A DNA stretch of 56,554 bases from Defluviitaleaceae bacterium (lineage in GTDB: Bacteria > Bacillota > Clostridia > Lachnospirales > WQUN01), in assembly GCA_009786535.1 (NCBI GenBank), contig WQRX01000024.1, positions 1-56,554 on the forward strand. The letters run 5' to 3'. A model generated the notes under the pieces. The model searched no databases, had not been told where the DNA came from, and saw only the letters and a list, made by a program, of their open reading frames with translations. A program made the translations under genes and the position numbers. Below, piece after piece: positions 1 to 10,348 of the stretch (positions are counted from its first letter, which is position 1; each line of letters opens with the position of its first letter).

Positions 1-113
1 ATCTCCATCACGTCGCTGATGCCCATAAACGCTACCAGCAGCAGCGCCGCCAGAAGAATGCCAAACCCTAAAAATAGCTTTCCTCTGATTTTCATGTTCT
101 TAATAAAAGCCAT
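1..113 (-). CDS. N-terminus of a methyl-accepting chemotaxis protein (partial)
   Basis: The leftward frame starts with ATG at 113 and runs off the window edge. It reads MAFIKNMKIRGKLFLGFG and then a hydrophobic stretch ending in FMGISDVME. A short basic start followed by one membrane helix and a helical region is typical of the N-terminus of clostridial chemotaxis receptors with a four-helix-bundle sensor. A GAGAGG-like ribosome site lies upstream. Only about 37 residues are visible, so the family call rests on the N-terminal pattern alone and the signalling domain cannot be checked. Confidence 0.55.
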   Translation of the reverse strand, partial: MAFIKNMKIRGKLFLGFGILLAALLLVAFMGISDVME

Positions 114-336
114 GTTACCACTACATCCTCTCTCTTTTATAAATTTTAAATGAAAAAAACGACAGCCCTACGCGCAACGCACGAAGAACTATCGTTCATT
201 TTTAAGGAAATAAGAGTACAACTCTTCCCATTGTTATAACCGCCCTAGGCATTTTTGCTTACACTGTGGACCCAGTAAATCACGGCTCGTTTACTTTGTC
301 AAGTTGCTGCAAATCCAGCAATGGCGCATATTAGAA

Positions 337-1941
337 TTACTTAACCAGCCAGCGCAGCATTTTGCGCGGCAATGGTAATAACGCCGCATCGCCCGGCTGT
401 AATCCGCGGATTAACATCATCGCGGCGATATAAACAGAAACACCCAGTACCAGTGTAGAAATGGCGGCAATTTGCGCGGGCATAACCAATAACAAGCCAA
501 TGTGAATGCCCCAGCACGCCGCACCCATAATGGCGGAAGCAATCAGCGGTTTGCCCAATGCGCCAAAAAAACGCGGGATAATACCCGTTACTTGATATAA
601 GAAAAACGCATTTAACCCGCCCGCGACCACAAAGCATACCACGGTGCTGATTACCGCACCCATAATGTTGATTTCGGGTACGGCAATAAGGAAGTAGTTG
701 ATAGGGATTTTTACCAGCAAACCAAAAAACGCGGCGACCAATGGCATACGTACCTTCCCAATCCCTTGAAGCGAGCCTGTAAATATTTGATTAATCGCCA
801 TAAAAATGATGCTCACCGCGCCCCAGCGCAGCATCGCGCCCCCTTCGGGGAAGGATGGGAACAAAAGCGCAAGTATAGGGTCTGCCATAACGGCTAAGCC
901 TACGGCGGCGGGTACGGATATGACCATGGCAAGCCGCAGCGCCGTGTTTATATTTTCTTGTATGCTGTGCGCGTCCCTGAGAGAATTGTTGGCAGAAATT
1001 TCGGGAATTACCGCAACGCTAAACGCCGCCGCCAGCGCAACAGGTAAGGAAGAAAGCAGCAAAAACTTCCCGCCAAACTGCCCAACCAGCGCGTTTATTT
1101 CGTCTATGTTAAATGCACCGCTTGCGGCTAACCGCGCGTTTGCCATGCCTTGGTCAATGGGCGTTGAAAGGGCATACAGCCCCATGCCCAGCATAATGGG
1201 GAACGCCGTCATTACAATTACGCGCAATTGAACGCGTTCGCTTTCGTAGGGCTTGCTTAAATCCTTTACCATGCGCTGGTTAAAATCCCTTTGCACCAAG
1301 GCATATAAGCCAATAAGCACAAGCAAGCCCGCAAGCGAACCAATGCCCGTGCCCGCCGCCGCGCCCGCTACCGAACGGTGAAGCCGCTCCGCATCGAAAA
1401 ATAACCACGCGAGCCACAACGAAAAGCCTACATTAAATACCTGCTCTGTCGTTTGCGATATTGCTACGGGCAGCGCACTTTTCATGCCTAAAAAATACCC
1501 GCGGAATGCGCCCATTGTCCCCAATATTGCAAGCCCGGGCGCAAGGGCGCGTATTGCATAAAACGACTGAGGCGAATTTAATAAATCCGCAATAAAACGC
1601 GCACCAAACCACATGCCTACGGCAAAAACAATGCCTATTGCCGTAGCATACGTTAACGTAGTGCGGAAAATATTGTGCGCATTGCGGTACTGCCCAAGGG
1701 CGATACGCTCTGCCACCAGCTTAGAAACCGCCGTAGGTAGCGCCCCTGCGGAAATAATAAGCACCACGGTATACGCACCGTACCCCGTGGTGTACCATGC
1801 ATTACCCACATCGCCCAGCCAGCCCGTAAGCGGCAACCGATATACAAAGCCAAGCAGCCGCCCGATAAACATCGACATGGCGATGATGGCGGCTTGGCGC
1901 ACAAAGGTTGTGCCTACGGGCTTAATGGGCTGGGTGTGCAT
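337..1941 (-). CDS. MurJ/SpoVB-like polysaccharide or lipid flippase
   Basis: A 534-residue integral membrane protein with about 14 hydrophobic segments. The N-terminus (FVRQAAIIAMSMFIGRLLGFVYRLPLTG) matches the start of the MATE/MOP-fold flippases of the stage V sporulation protein B and MurJ type. These move lipid-linked peptidoglycan or polysaccharide precursors across the cytoplasmic membrane. Length is normal for the family. It begins one base after the nagB stop codon, so the two genes are probably co-transcribed, which links amino-sugar metabolism with envelope precursor export. Whether it is the essential MurJ, the sporulation SpoVB or a polysaccharide exporter cannot be decided from sequence alone. 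Confidence 0.85.
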   Translation of the reverse strand: MHTQPIKPVGTTFVRQAAIIAMSMFIGRLLGFVYRLPLTGWLGDVGNAWYTTGYGAYTVVLIISAGALPTAVSKLVAERIALGQYRNAHNIFRTTLTYATAIGIVFAVGMWFGARFIADLLNSPQSFYAIRALAPGLAILGTMGAFRGYFLGMKSALPVAISQTTEQVFNVGFSLWLAWLFFDAERLHRSVAGAAAGTGIGSLAGLLVLIGLYALVQRDFNQRMVKDLSKPYESERVQLRVIVMTAFPIMLGMGLYALSTPIDQGMANARLAASGAFNIDEINALVGQFGGKFLLLSSLPVALAAAFSVAVIPEISANNSLRDAHSIQENINTALRLAMVISVPAAVGLAVMADPILALLFPSFPEGGAMLRWGAVSIIFMAINQIFTGSLQGIGKVRMPLVAAFFGLLVKIPINYFLIAVPEINIMGAVISTVVCFVVAGGLNAFFLYQVTGIIPRFFGALGKPLIASAIMGAACWGIHIGLLLVMPAQIAAISTLVLGVSVYIAAMMLIRGLQPGDAALLPLPRKMLRWLVK

Positions 1942-1942
1942 T

Positions 1943-2695
<753 letters not shown>

Positions 2696-2809
2696 TTATC
2701 GGATAATACAGCGTACGCGAGTGCAAATAAACCCGTGCGCGTCCCGTTGCGCATCAAAAAAGCCGTACATGTAACCCGCAAAATGGGTTACGCTGTAACG
2801 GCAAAAATT

Positions 2810-3286
2810 CTACCCAAATGTAATATCCAAAATATTTTCCGCTTTGGGCTTGTCCACTTCCTGCGAAAGGATAAGCTCCGACAAAATGATTTGCTTAGCG
2901 GTGGTCATCATCTTTTTTTCCGCCGTGGAAAGTCCGCGCTCGCGCTCGCGCAATAATAAATTGCGGTACACCAACGCAACATCGGCTAAATTACCCGACT
3001 TGATAAACTCCATGTTGTCCTTGTACCGTTGGTTCCAATTATCTGCCATGATGATGGGCTTGTCTAACACGCCTTTAATCACCTGAAGCATTTCGTCCTT
3101 GGGGTAAATAACGCGTACACCCAAGCTTTTCGCCTTGGCGGCCGATATCATAATCTTTAAATTGCCAACAGGAATGTGCAACACATAATACGAAAGCAGT
3201 TGACCGTCCACGTCTTTTTCTTCGATGTCATCAATCACACCCGCACCATAGGGCGGGTAAACAATTTTATCGCCAATCGCGTACAT
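2810..3286 (-). CDS. CarD/CdnL family RNA-polymerase-binding regulator
   Basis: A 158-residue protein. The N-terminal 60 residues (MYAIGDKIVYPPYGAGVI, then YYVLHIPVGNLKIMI) form the CarD/TRCF Tudor-like RNA-polymerase interaction domain, and the rest is helical and basic (RNLLLRERERGLSTAEKKM), as in the DNA-binding half of CdnL. The family stabilises open complexes at housekeeping promoters. The start at 3286 gives a GGAGG ribosome site five bases upstream; an in-frame TTG at 3298 would bury that site. A strong promoter and a perfect palindrome precede it. It is divergent from the M48 protease gene. Confidence 0.88.
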   Translation of the reverse strand: MYAIGDKIVYPPYGAGVIDDIEEKDVDGQLLSYYVLHIPVGNLKIMISAAKAKSLGVRVIYPKDEMLQVIKGVLDKPIIMADNWNQRYKDNMEFIKSGNLADVALVYRNLLLRERERGLSTAEKKMMTTAKQIILSELILSQEVDKPKAENILDITFG

Positions 3287-3304
3287 GCAAGCCTCCAATC
3301 GGCT

Positions 3305-3330
3305 AATGCGAATTCCATGGAATTCGCATT
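3305..3330. promoter_or_regulatory. 26-bp perfect palindrome in the carD 5' untranslated region
   Basis: Both 13-base halves are exactly complementary; the centre is TTCCATGGAA and the outer ends are AATGCG and CGCATT. It lies between the predicted carD start of transcription (about 3334) and the carD ribosome site (about 3292). It could be an operator overlapping the transcript start or an mRNA hairpin. No T-tract follows on either strand, so it is not a simple terminator. Confidence 0.6.
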
Positions 3331-3340
3331 CATTTGCATG

Positions 3341-3369
3341 ATTATAACATTCAAACCAGAAGTTGGCAA
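3341..3369 (-). promoter_or_regulatory. Sigma-A-type promoter for carD
   Basis: On the minus strand TTGCCA (3369-3364) is followed by a 17-base spacer and TATAAT (3346-3341), a near-consensus housekeeping promoter. It points at carD and places the transcript start just before the palindrome at 3305-3330. Confidence 0.65.
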
Positions 3370-3418
3370 TTGGGGGGCATTTTGTGATATATTACAAAAA
3401 AATATTTGGAGGCAACGT

Positions 3419-4636
3419 ATGCGCACAATTATTATTCTCATTTTCCTTGCCACTACGATATTTGGCTTTTTTTTGAATTATTTGACCTATTCCCGCCGTA
3501 ACGCGCCCTTGCCCGATAATGTGAAGGACGTTTTTGACGAAGAAGCGTACGCAAAAAATCAAAGCTATAAAATGGAGAGTTTGCGGTTTTCCATTATCGG
3601 CGGGTTAATTGGCACGGTATTTTCGCTGGCGATTTTGCTGTTAAATGTGCATAGCCACTTGTATGAATGGATTCTTAGCCATACGCAAAATGCGTATTTG
3701 ACGGCGTTTTTTATCCTCGGCGTGCCTATGCTTGCGGGCGCGGTTGTGGGTACGCTGGTGGGCATTTACGACACCTTCGTAATTGAGGAAAAGTACGGCT
3801 TTAACAAAACCACACCTGCCACCTATGTGCTGGATTTTGTTAAAGAGTTACTTATTGCGGGTATTATAGGCGGCGGTTTGCTTGCGTTATTTCTGTGGTT
3901 GTTTGAAGTGCTGGGCAACTGGGTTTTTCTTGCCTTCTTCTTTGTATTGCTGGCGGTGCAATTATTCGGCATGTTTATTTCGCCGTTTATGATACGCATT
4001 TTCTACAAGCTAACCCCGCTGGAGGACGGCGATTTAAAAGATAAAATTAACGCCCTTGCAGAAAAAACGGGCTTCAAATTTAAAGGGATTTACAAGGTTG
4101 ATGCGTCAAAACGCTCAACAAAACTAAACGCCTTTGCGTCGGGCTTTGGCAAAACCAAGACCATCGGACTGTTTGACACGCTCATTGAAAAAATGACCGA
4201 AGACGAGGTTATTTCCGTCCTTGCGCACGAAATTGGTCACGCAAAGCGCGGGCATATCCTAAAGCGTACACCCCTTAGCTTATGCGTATTTGGCATAGTT
4301 TTAGCGGCGGCGTACTTTGTGGTAAGTATGCCGGAGGTTTCGCAAGCCTTCGGATTTGCGGGGGCAAACACGGCATTTGGGCTGTATGTATTATTCATTA
4401 TGGTCACGCCCATCATGCTGGTTTTACAAATTCCTGTAAATGCCCTTTCACGCAGGCATGAATACGAAGCCGATGGCTTTAGCCGCGAATTAGCAGACAA
4501 AGAAGTCGCAATTTCCGCGTTAAAAACCCTGTACCGCGAAAGCTTTGGCAACCTTACCCCTCACCCCTTCGTGGTAATGATGGAACACAGCCACCCGCCG
4601 CTCACGGATAGGGTACGGGCGATAACGGAAGGTTAA
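3419..4636 (+). CDS. M48-family membrane zinc metalloprotease (Ste24-like)
   Basis: A 405-residue membrane protease of the CAAX-prenyl-protease/HtpX superfamily. Visible features are an N-terminal hydrophobic segment, several further membrane helices, the HEIGH zinc motif near residue 275 (VLAHEIGHAKRGH) and the downstream third ligand in RRHEYEADGFS. The family cleaves membrane or misfolded proteins; no substrate can be inferred here. ATG 3419 is chosen because TTGGAGG lies about seven bases upstream; the frame is open further upstream but that part crosses the carD promoter. The 3' end overlaps the convergent methyltransferase gene by four bases. Confidence 0.88.
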   Translation: MRTIIILIFLATTIFGFFLNYLTYSRRNAPLPDNVKDVFDEEAYAKNQSYKMESLRFSIIGGLIGTVFSLAILLLNVHSHLYEWILSHTQNAYLTAFFILGVPMLAGAVVGTLVGIYDTFVIEEKYGFNKTTPATYVLDFVKELLIAGIIGGGLLALFLWLFEVLGNWVFLAFFFVLLAVQLFGMFISPFMIRIFYKLTPLEDGDLKDKINALAEKTGFKFKGIYKVDASKRSTKLNAFASGFGKTKTIGLFDTLIEKMTEDEVISVLAHEIGHAKRGHILKRTPLSLCVFGIVLAAAYFVVSMPEVSQAFGFAGANTAFGLYVLFIMVTPIMLVLQIPVNALSRRHEYEADGFSRELADKEVAISALKTLYRESFGNLTPHPFVVMMEHSHPPLTDRVRAITEG

Positions 4637-5595
4637 ACCTTTACCCCCACAATCACGTCCCTTTCTATTGCTTGGTCTACACGATGGGAAAAGTCGGGCA
4701 CATTGGATAAAATTAGCCCGTGTGTGGTGAGAAGGGCTTCCATTTCCCCGCGGGAGATAAGGAAGGTATTCCACGCGAGTACCAGCGTGCCGTTGGGCTT
4801 TAGCGTTTTTACCCACGTGGGCAAGGCTTCTTGTAATAACCCCATGGCGTTTCTTGTAAAGCCGCTGTGGGGCTTTTTATTTTTCACGGCTTTGCTGGCA
4901 TGTTGTACGCCGTAAGGCAGGTCGGCGATAAGGGCATCGAAAAAGTTTTTCTTGAAATAAATTGCCGTATTGCGTGTATCGCCTTGGATAATTTCGAAGT
5001 GGTTGGTACGCTGTATATCAATTTTATATCGTGATGCGCCGTGTATTTTCTCTTTATGGGTGGTATGTTTTATTCGGGCGGTTTCTAAGAATTTTTTAAG
5101 GAATTGGTCGGCTTCGGCGGGGTATTTTTCATCAATTTCCACGCCGTAAGCATTATGATGGTGGATAAGTGCCTCATATAGCGTTGTGCCTTTGCCCGCC
5201 AGGGGGTCTAGGATATTTAACGGCGCAGGCTTATTTTGCACGGCAAGATGCAGCAGTAGCCGCGTAAAAAGTTCGTTTGTTTTGCCCGCGTATTTAAGCA
5301 AAGCGGAGAGTGATTCGTCCAGCAGGTAGTTAGGCGTTTTGTTTAGCGGGGTAAGGGCTGGGGGGGTATAGTCAAATATCGCATGTGTGAAGGTAAGGCG
5401 CGATAAAAGCGCTATGTCATTTTCCGCCAATGTCTCCCCATGGTTAAATAAGAGGTAAGGAACGTTCCCTATCGCCGCTTCGCGCGGGTTTATTGCGGCG
5501 GGGAATAGATGTAAAATTTCATTAATTGCCATGGGCACGGCGGCGTTTTTGTATGTGCGCCGGTGCAAGGAATGGTGCAAAATTGCGCAGGTCAT
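4633..5595 (-). CDS. SAM-dependent RNA/DNA methyltransferase-like protein
   Basis: A 320-residue protein with a Rossmann-type methyltransferase domain from about residue 115. Motif I is ILDPLAGKGTTLYEAL and motif IV is ADLPYG, a variant of the (D/N)PPY motif of amino-methyltransferases. This layout resembles the TRM11/TRMT14-like UPF0020 family that modifies tRNA or rRNA guanines, but no clear THUMP domain is seen in the N-terminal 110 residues, so RNA or DNA as substrate stays open. It overlaps the upstream oxidoreductase stop by four bases (ATGA), indicating translational coupling. Confidence 0.65.
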   Translation of the reverse strand: MTCAILHHSLHRRTYKNAAVPMAINEILHLFPAAINPREAAIGNVPYLLFNHGETLAENDIALLSRLTFTHAIFDYTPPALTPLNKTPNYLLDESLSALLKYAGKTNELFTRLLLHLAVQNKPAPLNILDPLAGKGTTLYEALIHHHNAYGVEIDEKYPAEADQFLKKFLETARIKHTTHKEKIHGASRYKIDIQRTNHFEIIQGDTRNTAIYFKKNFFDALIADLPYGVQHASKAVKNKKPHSGFTRNAMGLLQEALPTWVKTLKPNGTLVLAWNTFLISRGEMEALLTTHGLILSNVPDFSHRVDQAIERDVIVGVKV

Positions 5596-7058
5596 GCGGT
5601 TACCTCCGATTGTGTACCGTTTTTTGTAACCGCACCTTCGGGTATTTTATATTCCCGCGCGATAAGTTCGATTAGGCGCAGTGTGCAAAACCCGCCTTGA
5701 CAACGCCCCATTTGGGCGCGGGTGCGGCGCTTAAGCGCGTCCAGGCTTGCGGGGGTTAGCTTTCCTGCTTGCAATGCGGCAAAACGCTTTAGCGCATCTT
5801 GAATTTCCCCTTGGGTAATGGTTTCGCAGCGGCACACGATATTTCCATATGCGGGGTTAAAGGCAATTAACCGTTGTTGTTCCGCAGGGGAAAGGTCACG
5901 GAAGCGTGCGATGGGCGGGCGCTCCTTCACGAAATTTGCATTTTCTGCGGGCTGTAGCCGCGCGAGGGCTAATTTCGCCAATTTTTCCGCAATTGCGGGG
6001 GCGGCGGTTAAGCCCGGCGAGTCTATGCCAATGGCATGGATAAAATTTTTTGGGGATTCTTCTATAATAAAATCGCCCTGCGCGTGCTTGGCGCGAACGC
6101 CTGCAAATGCCGTAATACGGTCATGGATAGGGACATTGCGCAAGGTTAGGCGGGCTTTGTCCAGCGCTTCTTGCAGACCGCTTCTTGTAGTGGCGGTTGC
6201 GTTGGGGTCGGACTCGCGTCTTGGGTCGTCTACCGCTTCGGCAGTTGGGCCAAGCAATACGTTATAGTCCACCGTTGGGGCAATAAGCACGCCCTTGCCC
6301 ATGTGCGTAGGCAATTGAAAGATGGTGTGCGAAATTAATCCCCGCTGGGTATTGTCCAGCAAATAATATTGCCCGCGCTGGGGGTGAATCACCATCGGCG
6401 GTACGTGTGCCAACTCCCGTTGGAGATTGGCGATATTTCCGCTTTCCGTACCCGCGCAGTTAATCACCACCCGTGCGTTAAAGGTTCCGCGCGTAGTTTG
6501 TACGGCATAGCCGTTTTCCAGTGAATCCACACTTGTTACGGTCGTTTCCAACTTAAATCTTACGCCGTTTAATGCGGCGCTTTCCGCAAAGGCGATAACG
6601 GCTTCATACGGGGAGACAATGCCCGCCGTTTTTGCGTGCAGCGCGCCATTTACCGAAGGGTGCAAATTTGGCTCCAGTGCGCCGACTTGTTGGGCGGTAA
6701 GCAGCTCCATGCCTTCCACGCCGTTGGTAATGCCTTGCTTGTATAATCGGCGCAGCTTTTCCGCGCCATCTTCTACGGTGCTTACCACAAGCGAGCCGTT
6801 AAAACGGTGGGGAATATGCAATTCGTCCACCAATTTTTTATACATATGTAAACCTTGCACGTTAAGCAACGCCTTTTGCGTATGGGGCTTGCAGTCATAA
6901 CCCGCGTGTAAAATGCCGCTGTTTGCCTTGCTTGCGCCAATACTAACGTCTGCCCCTTGCTCCAGCACGAGGATAGTAAGCGAAAATTTAGCCAAGGCAC
7001 GTGCGGCTGCACAACCAATAATGCCCGCGCCGATGATAATTACGTCATGTGTTTTCAT
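5592..7058 (-). CDS. FAD-dependent glycerol-3-phosphate dehydrogenase-like oxidoreductase with BFD-type [2Fe-2S] domain
   Basis: A 488-residue flavoprotein. The N-terminus holds the FAD dinucleotide motif (VIIIGAGIIGCAAARAL), followed by the DAO fold including SIGASKANSGILHAGYD. The C-terminal about 90 residues carry four cysteines in the pattern CRC then CQGGFC, the BFD-like [2Fe-2S] domain found in anaerobic GlpA-like dehydrogenases and HcnB-type oxidases. The likely role is oxidation of glycerol 3-phosphate or a related hydroxy acid at the membrane. L-2-hydroxyglutarate oxidase-like activity is also possible. There is no glpB/glpC partner next to it; the downstream gene is the methyltransferase, overlapping by four bases. 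Confidence 0.8.
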   Translation of the reverse strand: MKTHDVIIIGAGIIGCAAARALAKFSLTILVLEQGADVSIGASKANSGILHAGYDCKPHTQKALLNVQGLHMYKKLVDELHIPHRFNGSLVVSTVEDGAEKLRRLYKQGITNGVEGMELLTAQQVGALEPNLHPSVNGALHAKTAGIVSPYEAVIAFAESAALNGVRFKLETTVTSVDSLENGYAVQTTRGTFNARVVINCAGTESGNIANLQRELAHVPPMVIHPQRGQYYLLDNTQRGLISHTIFQLPTHMGKGVLIAPTVDYNVLLGPTAEAVDDPRRESDPNATATTRSGLQEALDKARLTLRNVPIHDRITAFAGVRAKHAQGDFIIEESPKNFIHAIGIDSPGLTAAPAIAEKLAKLALARLQPAENANFVKERPPIARFRDLSPAEQQRLIAFNPAYGNIVCRCETITQGEIQDALKRFAALQAGKLTPASLDALKRRTRAQMGRCQGGFCTLRLIELIAREYKIPEGAVTKNGTQSEVTA

Positions 7059-7153
7059 AGAAGCATTCTACTTTGTGTGCACAAAACGCGCAAGCATTTA
7101 CCATTTTGTGCTATAGTAAGCACATACATTTCCAATGAAAGGGCGCACCCGTT

Positions 7154-7741
7154 ATGAAACGAATCTTAGGCATTAGTTTTAAAGAACTGATTTTCGCCTA
7201 TTTGGCGATAAACAAAGTTTTTTACTGGATAAATAATATTAACAAAATCCAGCAAGACGAATTTGGCACATTGGGCTGGCTAATCTTCGAACGGTTATTG
7301 ACGCAAGACATTATGACGGTAATTATCCTATTAATGATGAGCGCGTTAGATACCTATATAGAAAGGCATCCCGCAGTAAAGGAAGGCACACTAAAGCATG
7401 TGCTGGTGTATGGTATAGGGTACGTGCTTTATATAATAGCGATTGTCTCGTACTCGGTTTTAGTAGGTGCAATATTTGACGGGGGCGTTGTCCCTGCGTT
7501 GCAATTCGCGGTAGAAATGCTCCCATTCTTCTCCATGATATATATTATCGCTTGCATTGTGCTTTCGATTAAAGAAAAAATGAAGAAAAAAGAAGCCCTG
7601 CAATACCTGCCCGACGCCAATTCCCCCGAAATGCGTTTGCATATGCTTAACGAATTATGCCAATGCGGTGTTATTTCCCAAGATGAATATGAAACAAAAA
7701 AGGCATTGTGCTACAACGAAAACACCAAGGCGGCAACATGA
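7154..7741 (+). CDS. Membrane protein with a C-terminal SHOCT-like motif
   Basis: A 195-residue protein of unknown function. Roughly residues 1-140 contain four hydrophobic segments, one of them with charged edges (YIERHP, KHVL). The last 40 residues (MRLHMLNELCQCGVISQDEYETKKALC) match the short helical SHOCT pattern, L..L...G.I...E[FY]..KK.L, which commonly ends small membrane or phage-linked proteins and is thought to mediate oligomerisation. The stop codon overlaps the ATG of the next gene (ATGA), so the pair forms a coupled operon. Confidence 0.6.
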   Translation: MKRILGISFKELIFAYLAINKVFYWINNINKIQQDEFGTLGWLIFERLLTQDIMTVIILLMMSALDTYIERHPAVKEGTLKHVLVYGIGYVLYIIAIVSYSVLVGAIFDGGVVPALQFAVEMLPFFSMIYIIACIVLSIKEKMKKKEALQYLPDANSPEMRLHMLNELCQCGVISQDEYETKKALCYNENTKAAT

Positions 7742-8247
7742 AACACCTATGCATAAAAGCCATAGCCTTATTATGCTTTGCCGTTTTATTACTGCCCCTA
7801 ACGGCACACGCCGTAAGCGTAGGCGATTTGCCGGATAATTTTACACCCTTAGATATATTTGAACAGCAATTCGGCGGCGAAGTAGGGGAACGCGCACAAG
7901 AAATGTTTGAGGATATGATGCGTATACCCGAGCGCGAACGCGCCTATTGGGCACAAGTACGTTCCGCACGTCGTGCAGCCGTATCTTTACTGCTCCTTTA
8001 CATCCTGCTGCTGGGAAATGCCTGGCGTAAGCAACACGGCTTGCGCAAGGTGGTGTTAACGACGCCGGGTCGGGTTTCTTTTGAAGCCTTTGAAGGAAGT
8101 GACCTAACCCAAGCCGAAGAAAGGGAAAAGAACCATAAATGGAGTACCGACGACACCTTATTTATTATCTTTCTCGTTTTATCCTCAGGTGGGTTATATT
8201 TTGTGTTGTACAGCATCCTGTACCGGTTTATGGTTACGCCCCTATAG
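7738..8247 (+). CDS. Exported membrane protein of unknown function
   Basis: A 169-residue protein. A signal peptide or membrane anchor covers the first 25 residues (MKHLCIKAIALLCFAVLLLPLTAHA), with a plausible cut after AHA. An acidic, helical stretch (EQQFGGEVGERAQEMFEDMMR) follows, then a hydrophobic segment near residue 95 and another near 150. I do not recognise a family. ATG 7738 is used because it overlaps the upstream stop as ATGA and follows a GGCGG-like ribosome site; a longer frame from 7708 lies inside the preceding gene. Confidence 0.55.
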   Translation: MKHLCIKAIALLCFAVLLLPLTAHAVSVGDLPDNFTPLDIFEQQFGGEVGERAQEMFEDMMRIPERERAYWAQVRSARRAAVSLLLLYILLLGNAWRKQHGLRKVVLTTPGRVSFEAFEGSDLTQAEEREKNHKWSTDDTLFIIFLVLSSGGLYFVLYSILYRFMVTPL

Positions 8248-8306
8248 CTGTGGAAATTTACGATTTATGATATAGTGAAAGCATTAATCAATCGGATGTG
8301 GTGTAA

Positions 8307-8519
8307 TTGCCAAAAAAAGAACCCAAAACCCGTTTCGAAGAAGATAACTTTGACCTGGACCGCGCAAAACGGAATTTAAATAACGTAGCCCTGGCTAAAC
8401 GGCGCAATAAACGCTTGCGTTTTATTATAGGCGTGGGCAAGTTTTTTATTATGCTTGCGGCGTTTGGGCTATTTTTGTTGTTGTTCTACCTTGCAATGGA
8501 AATAATTGTAGTATTCTAA
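8307..8519 (+). CDS. Small single-pass membrane protein
   Basis: Seventy residues starting from TTG at 8307, with a GGATGTGG-like ribosome site just upstream. The first 40 residues are highly charged and rich in Arg, Lys and Asn ([20 protein letters not shown]), followed by one hydrophobic helix to the end ([25 protein letters not shown]). This is an N-in/C-out topology. It ends ten bases before the lepA ribosome site, suggesting co-transcription with lepA. The function is unknown. Confidence 0.5.
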   Translation: MPKKEPKTRFEEDNFDLDRAKRNLNNVALAKRRNKRLRFIIGVGKFFIMLAAFGLFLLLFYLAMEIIVVF

Positions 8520-8529
8520 GGAGATACCC

Positions 8530-10329
8530 ATGACACAAATACGCAACTTTTGCATCATTGCCCATATTGACCATGGCAAATCCACGCTTGCCGACCGTTT
8601 AATTGAACTTGCGGGCGTGCTTACCCAGCGGGAAATGACAGAGCAAGTCCTTGACAATATGGATTTGGAACGCGAGCGCGGCATTACCATTAAGGCGCAG
8701 AGCGTTCGCCTTGTGTACCGCGCCCCCGACGGGCAGGAATATATTCTCAATTTAATTGACACCCCGGGGCATGTAGATTTTACCTACGAGGTTTCGCGCT
8801 CCCTTGCCGCGTGCGAGGGTGCACTCTTAATCGTGGACGCGGCGCAGGGCATAGAAGCACAGACCCTCGCCAATGTATACCTTGCACTGGATAACAACTT
8901 GGAAATTGTCCCCGTCATTAACAAAATTGACCTTGTTGCCGCCGAGCCCGAGCGGGTGAAGGCTGATATTGAGGATATCATCGGGCTGGATACGGAAAAT
9001 GCGCCCTTAATTTCCGCCAAAACAAAATTAAATATCGACCAAGTTTTCACCGCCATTGTAAACCAGATACCGCCCCCGCAGGGCGACCCCAACGCGCCGT
9101 TAAAGGCACTTATCTTCGATTCGAAGTACGACGCGTACAAAGGGGTAATTGTATTTATCCGCGTGTTTAACGGGCAAATAAAAAAAGGCACAAAGGCGCT
9201 TTTTATGGCGACGGACAAGCAGTTCGAAATTGTGGAAACAGGCTATTTTGGCGCAGGTAAATTTGTACCCGGCGATAAATTAACTGCGGGCGAAGTGGGG
9301 TATATCACTGCTTCCATTAAAAATGTACGCGACACGCAAATAGGCGATACCGTAACCGAGGTTGCGCGTCAAACCGATGAACCCTGCCTGGGATACAAGA
9401 CCGCCAACCCTATGGTGTACTGCGGTGTATTCCCTGCCGACGGCGCAAAATATACCGACCTGCGCGACGCGCTGGAAAAATTACAGCTCAATGACGCAGC
9501 ACTGCACTTCGAACCCGAAACCAGCGTTGCGCTGGGATTTGGCTTCCGTTGCGGTTTTCTTGGGCTTTTGCATTTGGAAATTATTCAAGAACGCTTGGAG
9601 CGTGAGTATAACCTTGACCTTATCACCACCGCACCCAGCGTAATTTACCGCGTGCATTTAACCGATGGCGAGATAATTAACCTTTCTAACCCCAACGACA
9701 TGCCCGACCCTTCCCGTATTGATTTTATGGAAGAGCCCATTGTACGGGCAGAAATTATGCTGCCCAGCGACTTTATTGGTCCGATTATGGAGCTGTGTCA
9801 GGAACGCCGAGGCATTTACGAAGGCATGGAGTATATTTCCACCAACCGCGCAACGCTTAAATACGAAATGCCGCTAAACGAAATTATCTACGATTTTTTT
9901 GATACGCTAAAATCCCGCTCGCGGGGTTATGCGTCCTTCGACTACGAAATGATTGGCTACAAGCAGTCCGACCTTGTAAAGCTGGACATTCTTGTCCATC
10001 ATGAGCCCGTTGACGCGCTTTCATTCATTGTTTTCGCCAAAACCGCCGCCGAGCGCGGCAGAAAAATGGCGGAGAAGTTAAAGAAAGAAATACCGCGCCA
10101 TCAATTTGAAATTCCCATACAGGCTTCCATCGGCAGCCGTGTTATTGCGCGCGAAACCATACGCGCAATGCGTAAGGACGTACTTGCAAAGTGCTACGGC
10201 GGCGATATTACCCGTAAGAAAAAGCTGCTTGAGAAACAAAAAGAGGGTAAAAAACGTATGCGCCAAATCGGCAGCGTAGAGGTGCCACAACAGGCGTTTA
10301 TGAATGTGCTGAAGTTGGATGAGGAGTAA
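8530..10329 (+). CDS. lepA: Elongation factor 4 (back-translocating GTPase)
   Basis: A 599-residue translational GTPase, the normal LepA length. The G1 motif is [14 protein letters not shown] near residue 10, G3 is DTPGH near 77, and NKID (G4) lies near 131. The switch region contains LERERGITI. The LepA-specific C-terminal domain ends with [19 protein letters not shown] and VPQQAF, its signature. LepA acts on stalled ribosomes at the membrane and helps ribosome assembly. AAGGAGATACCC precedes the ATG, an ideal ribosome site. It is the last clearly core gene before the element. Confidence 0.97.
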   Translation: MTQIRNFCIIAHIDHGKSTLADRLIELAGVLTQREMTEQVLDNMDLERERGITIKAQSVRLVYRAPDGQEYILNLIDTPGHVDFTYEVSRSLAACEGALLIVDAAQGIEAQTLANVYLALDNNLEIVPVINKIDLVAAEPERVKADIEDIIGLDTENAPLISAKTKLNIDQVFTAIVNQIPPPQGDPNAPLKALIFDSKYDAYKGVIVFIRVFNGQIKKGTKALFMATDKQFEIVETGYFGAGKFVPGDKLTAGEVGYITASIKNVRDTQIGDTVTEVARQTDEPCLGYKTANPMVYCGVFPADGAKYTDLRDALEKLQLNDAALHFEPETSVALGFGFRCGFLGLLHLEIIQERLEREYNLDLITTAPSVIYRVHLTDGEIINLSNPNDMPDPSRIDFMEEPIVRAEIMLPSDFIGPIMELCQERRGIYEGMEYISTNRATLKYEMPLNEIIYDFFDTLKSRSRGYASFDYEMIGYKQSDLVKLDILVHHEPVDALSFIVFAKTAAERGRKMAEKLKKEIPRHQFEIPIQASIGSRVIARETIRAMRKDVLAKCYGGDITRKKKLLEKQKEGKKRMRQIGSVEVPQQAFMNVLKLDEE

Positions 10330-10348
10330 ATGATAAAAGATTAAAACC

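Noticed and set aside
4703..4915. Rightward 70-codon frame inside the methyltransferase-like gene
   Set aside because: It is antisense to a gene with clear conserved motifs and has no ribosome site.
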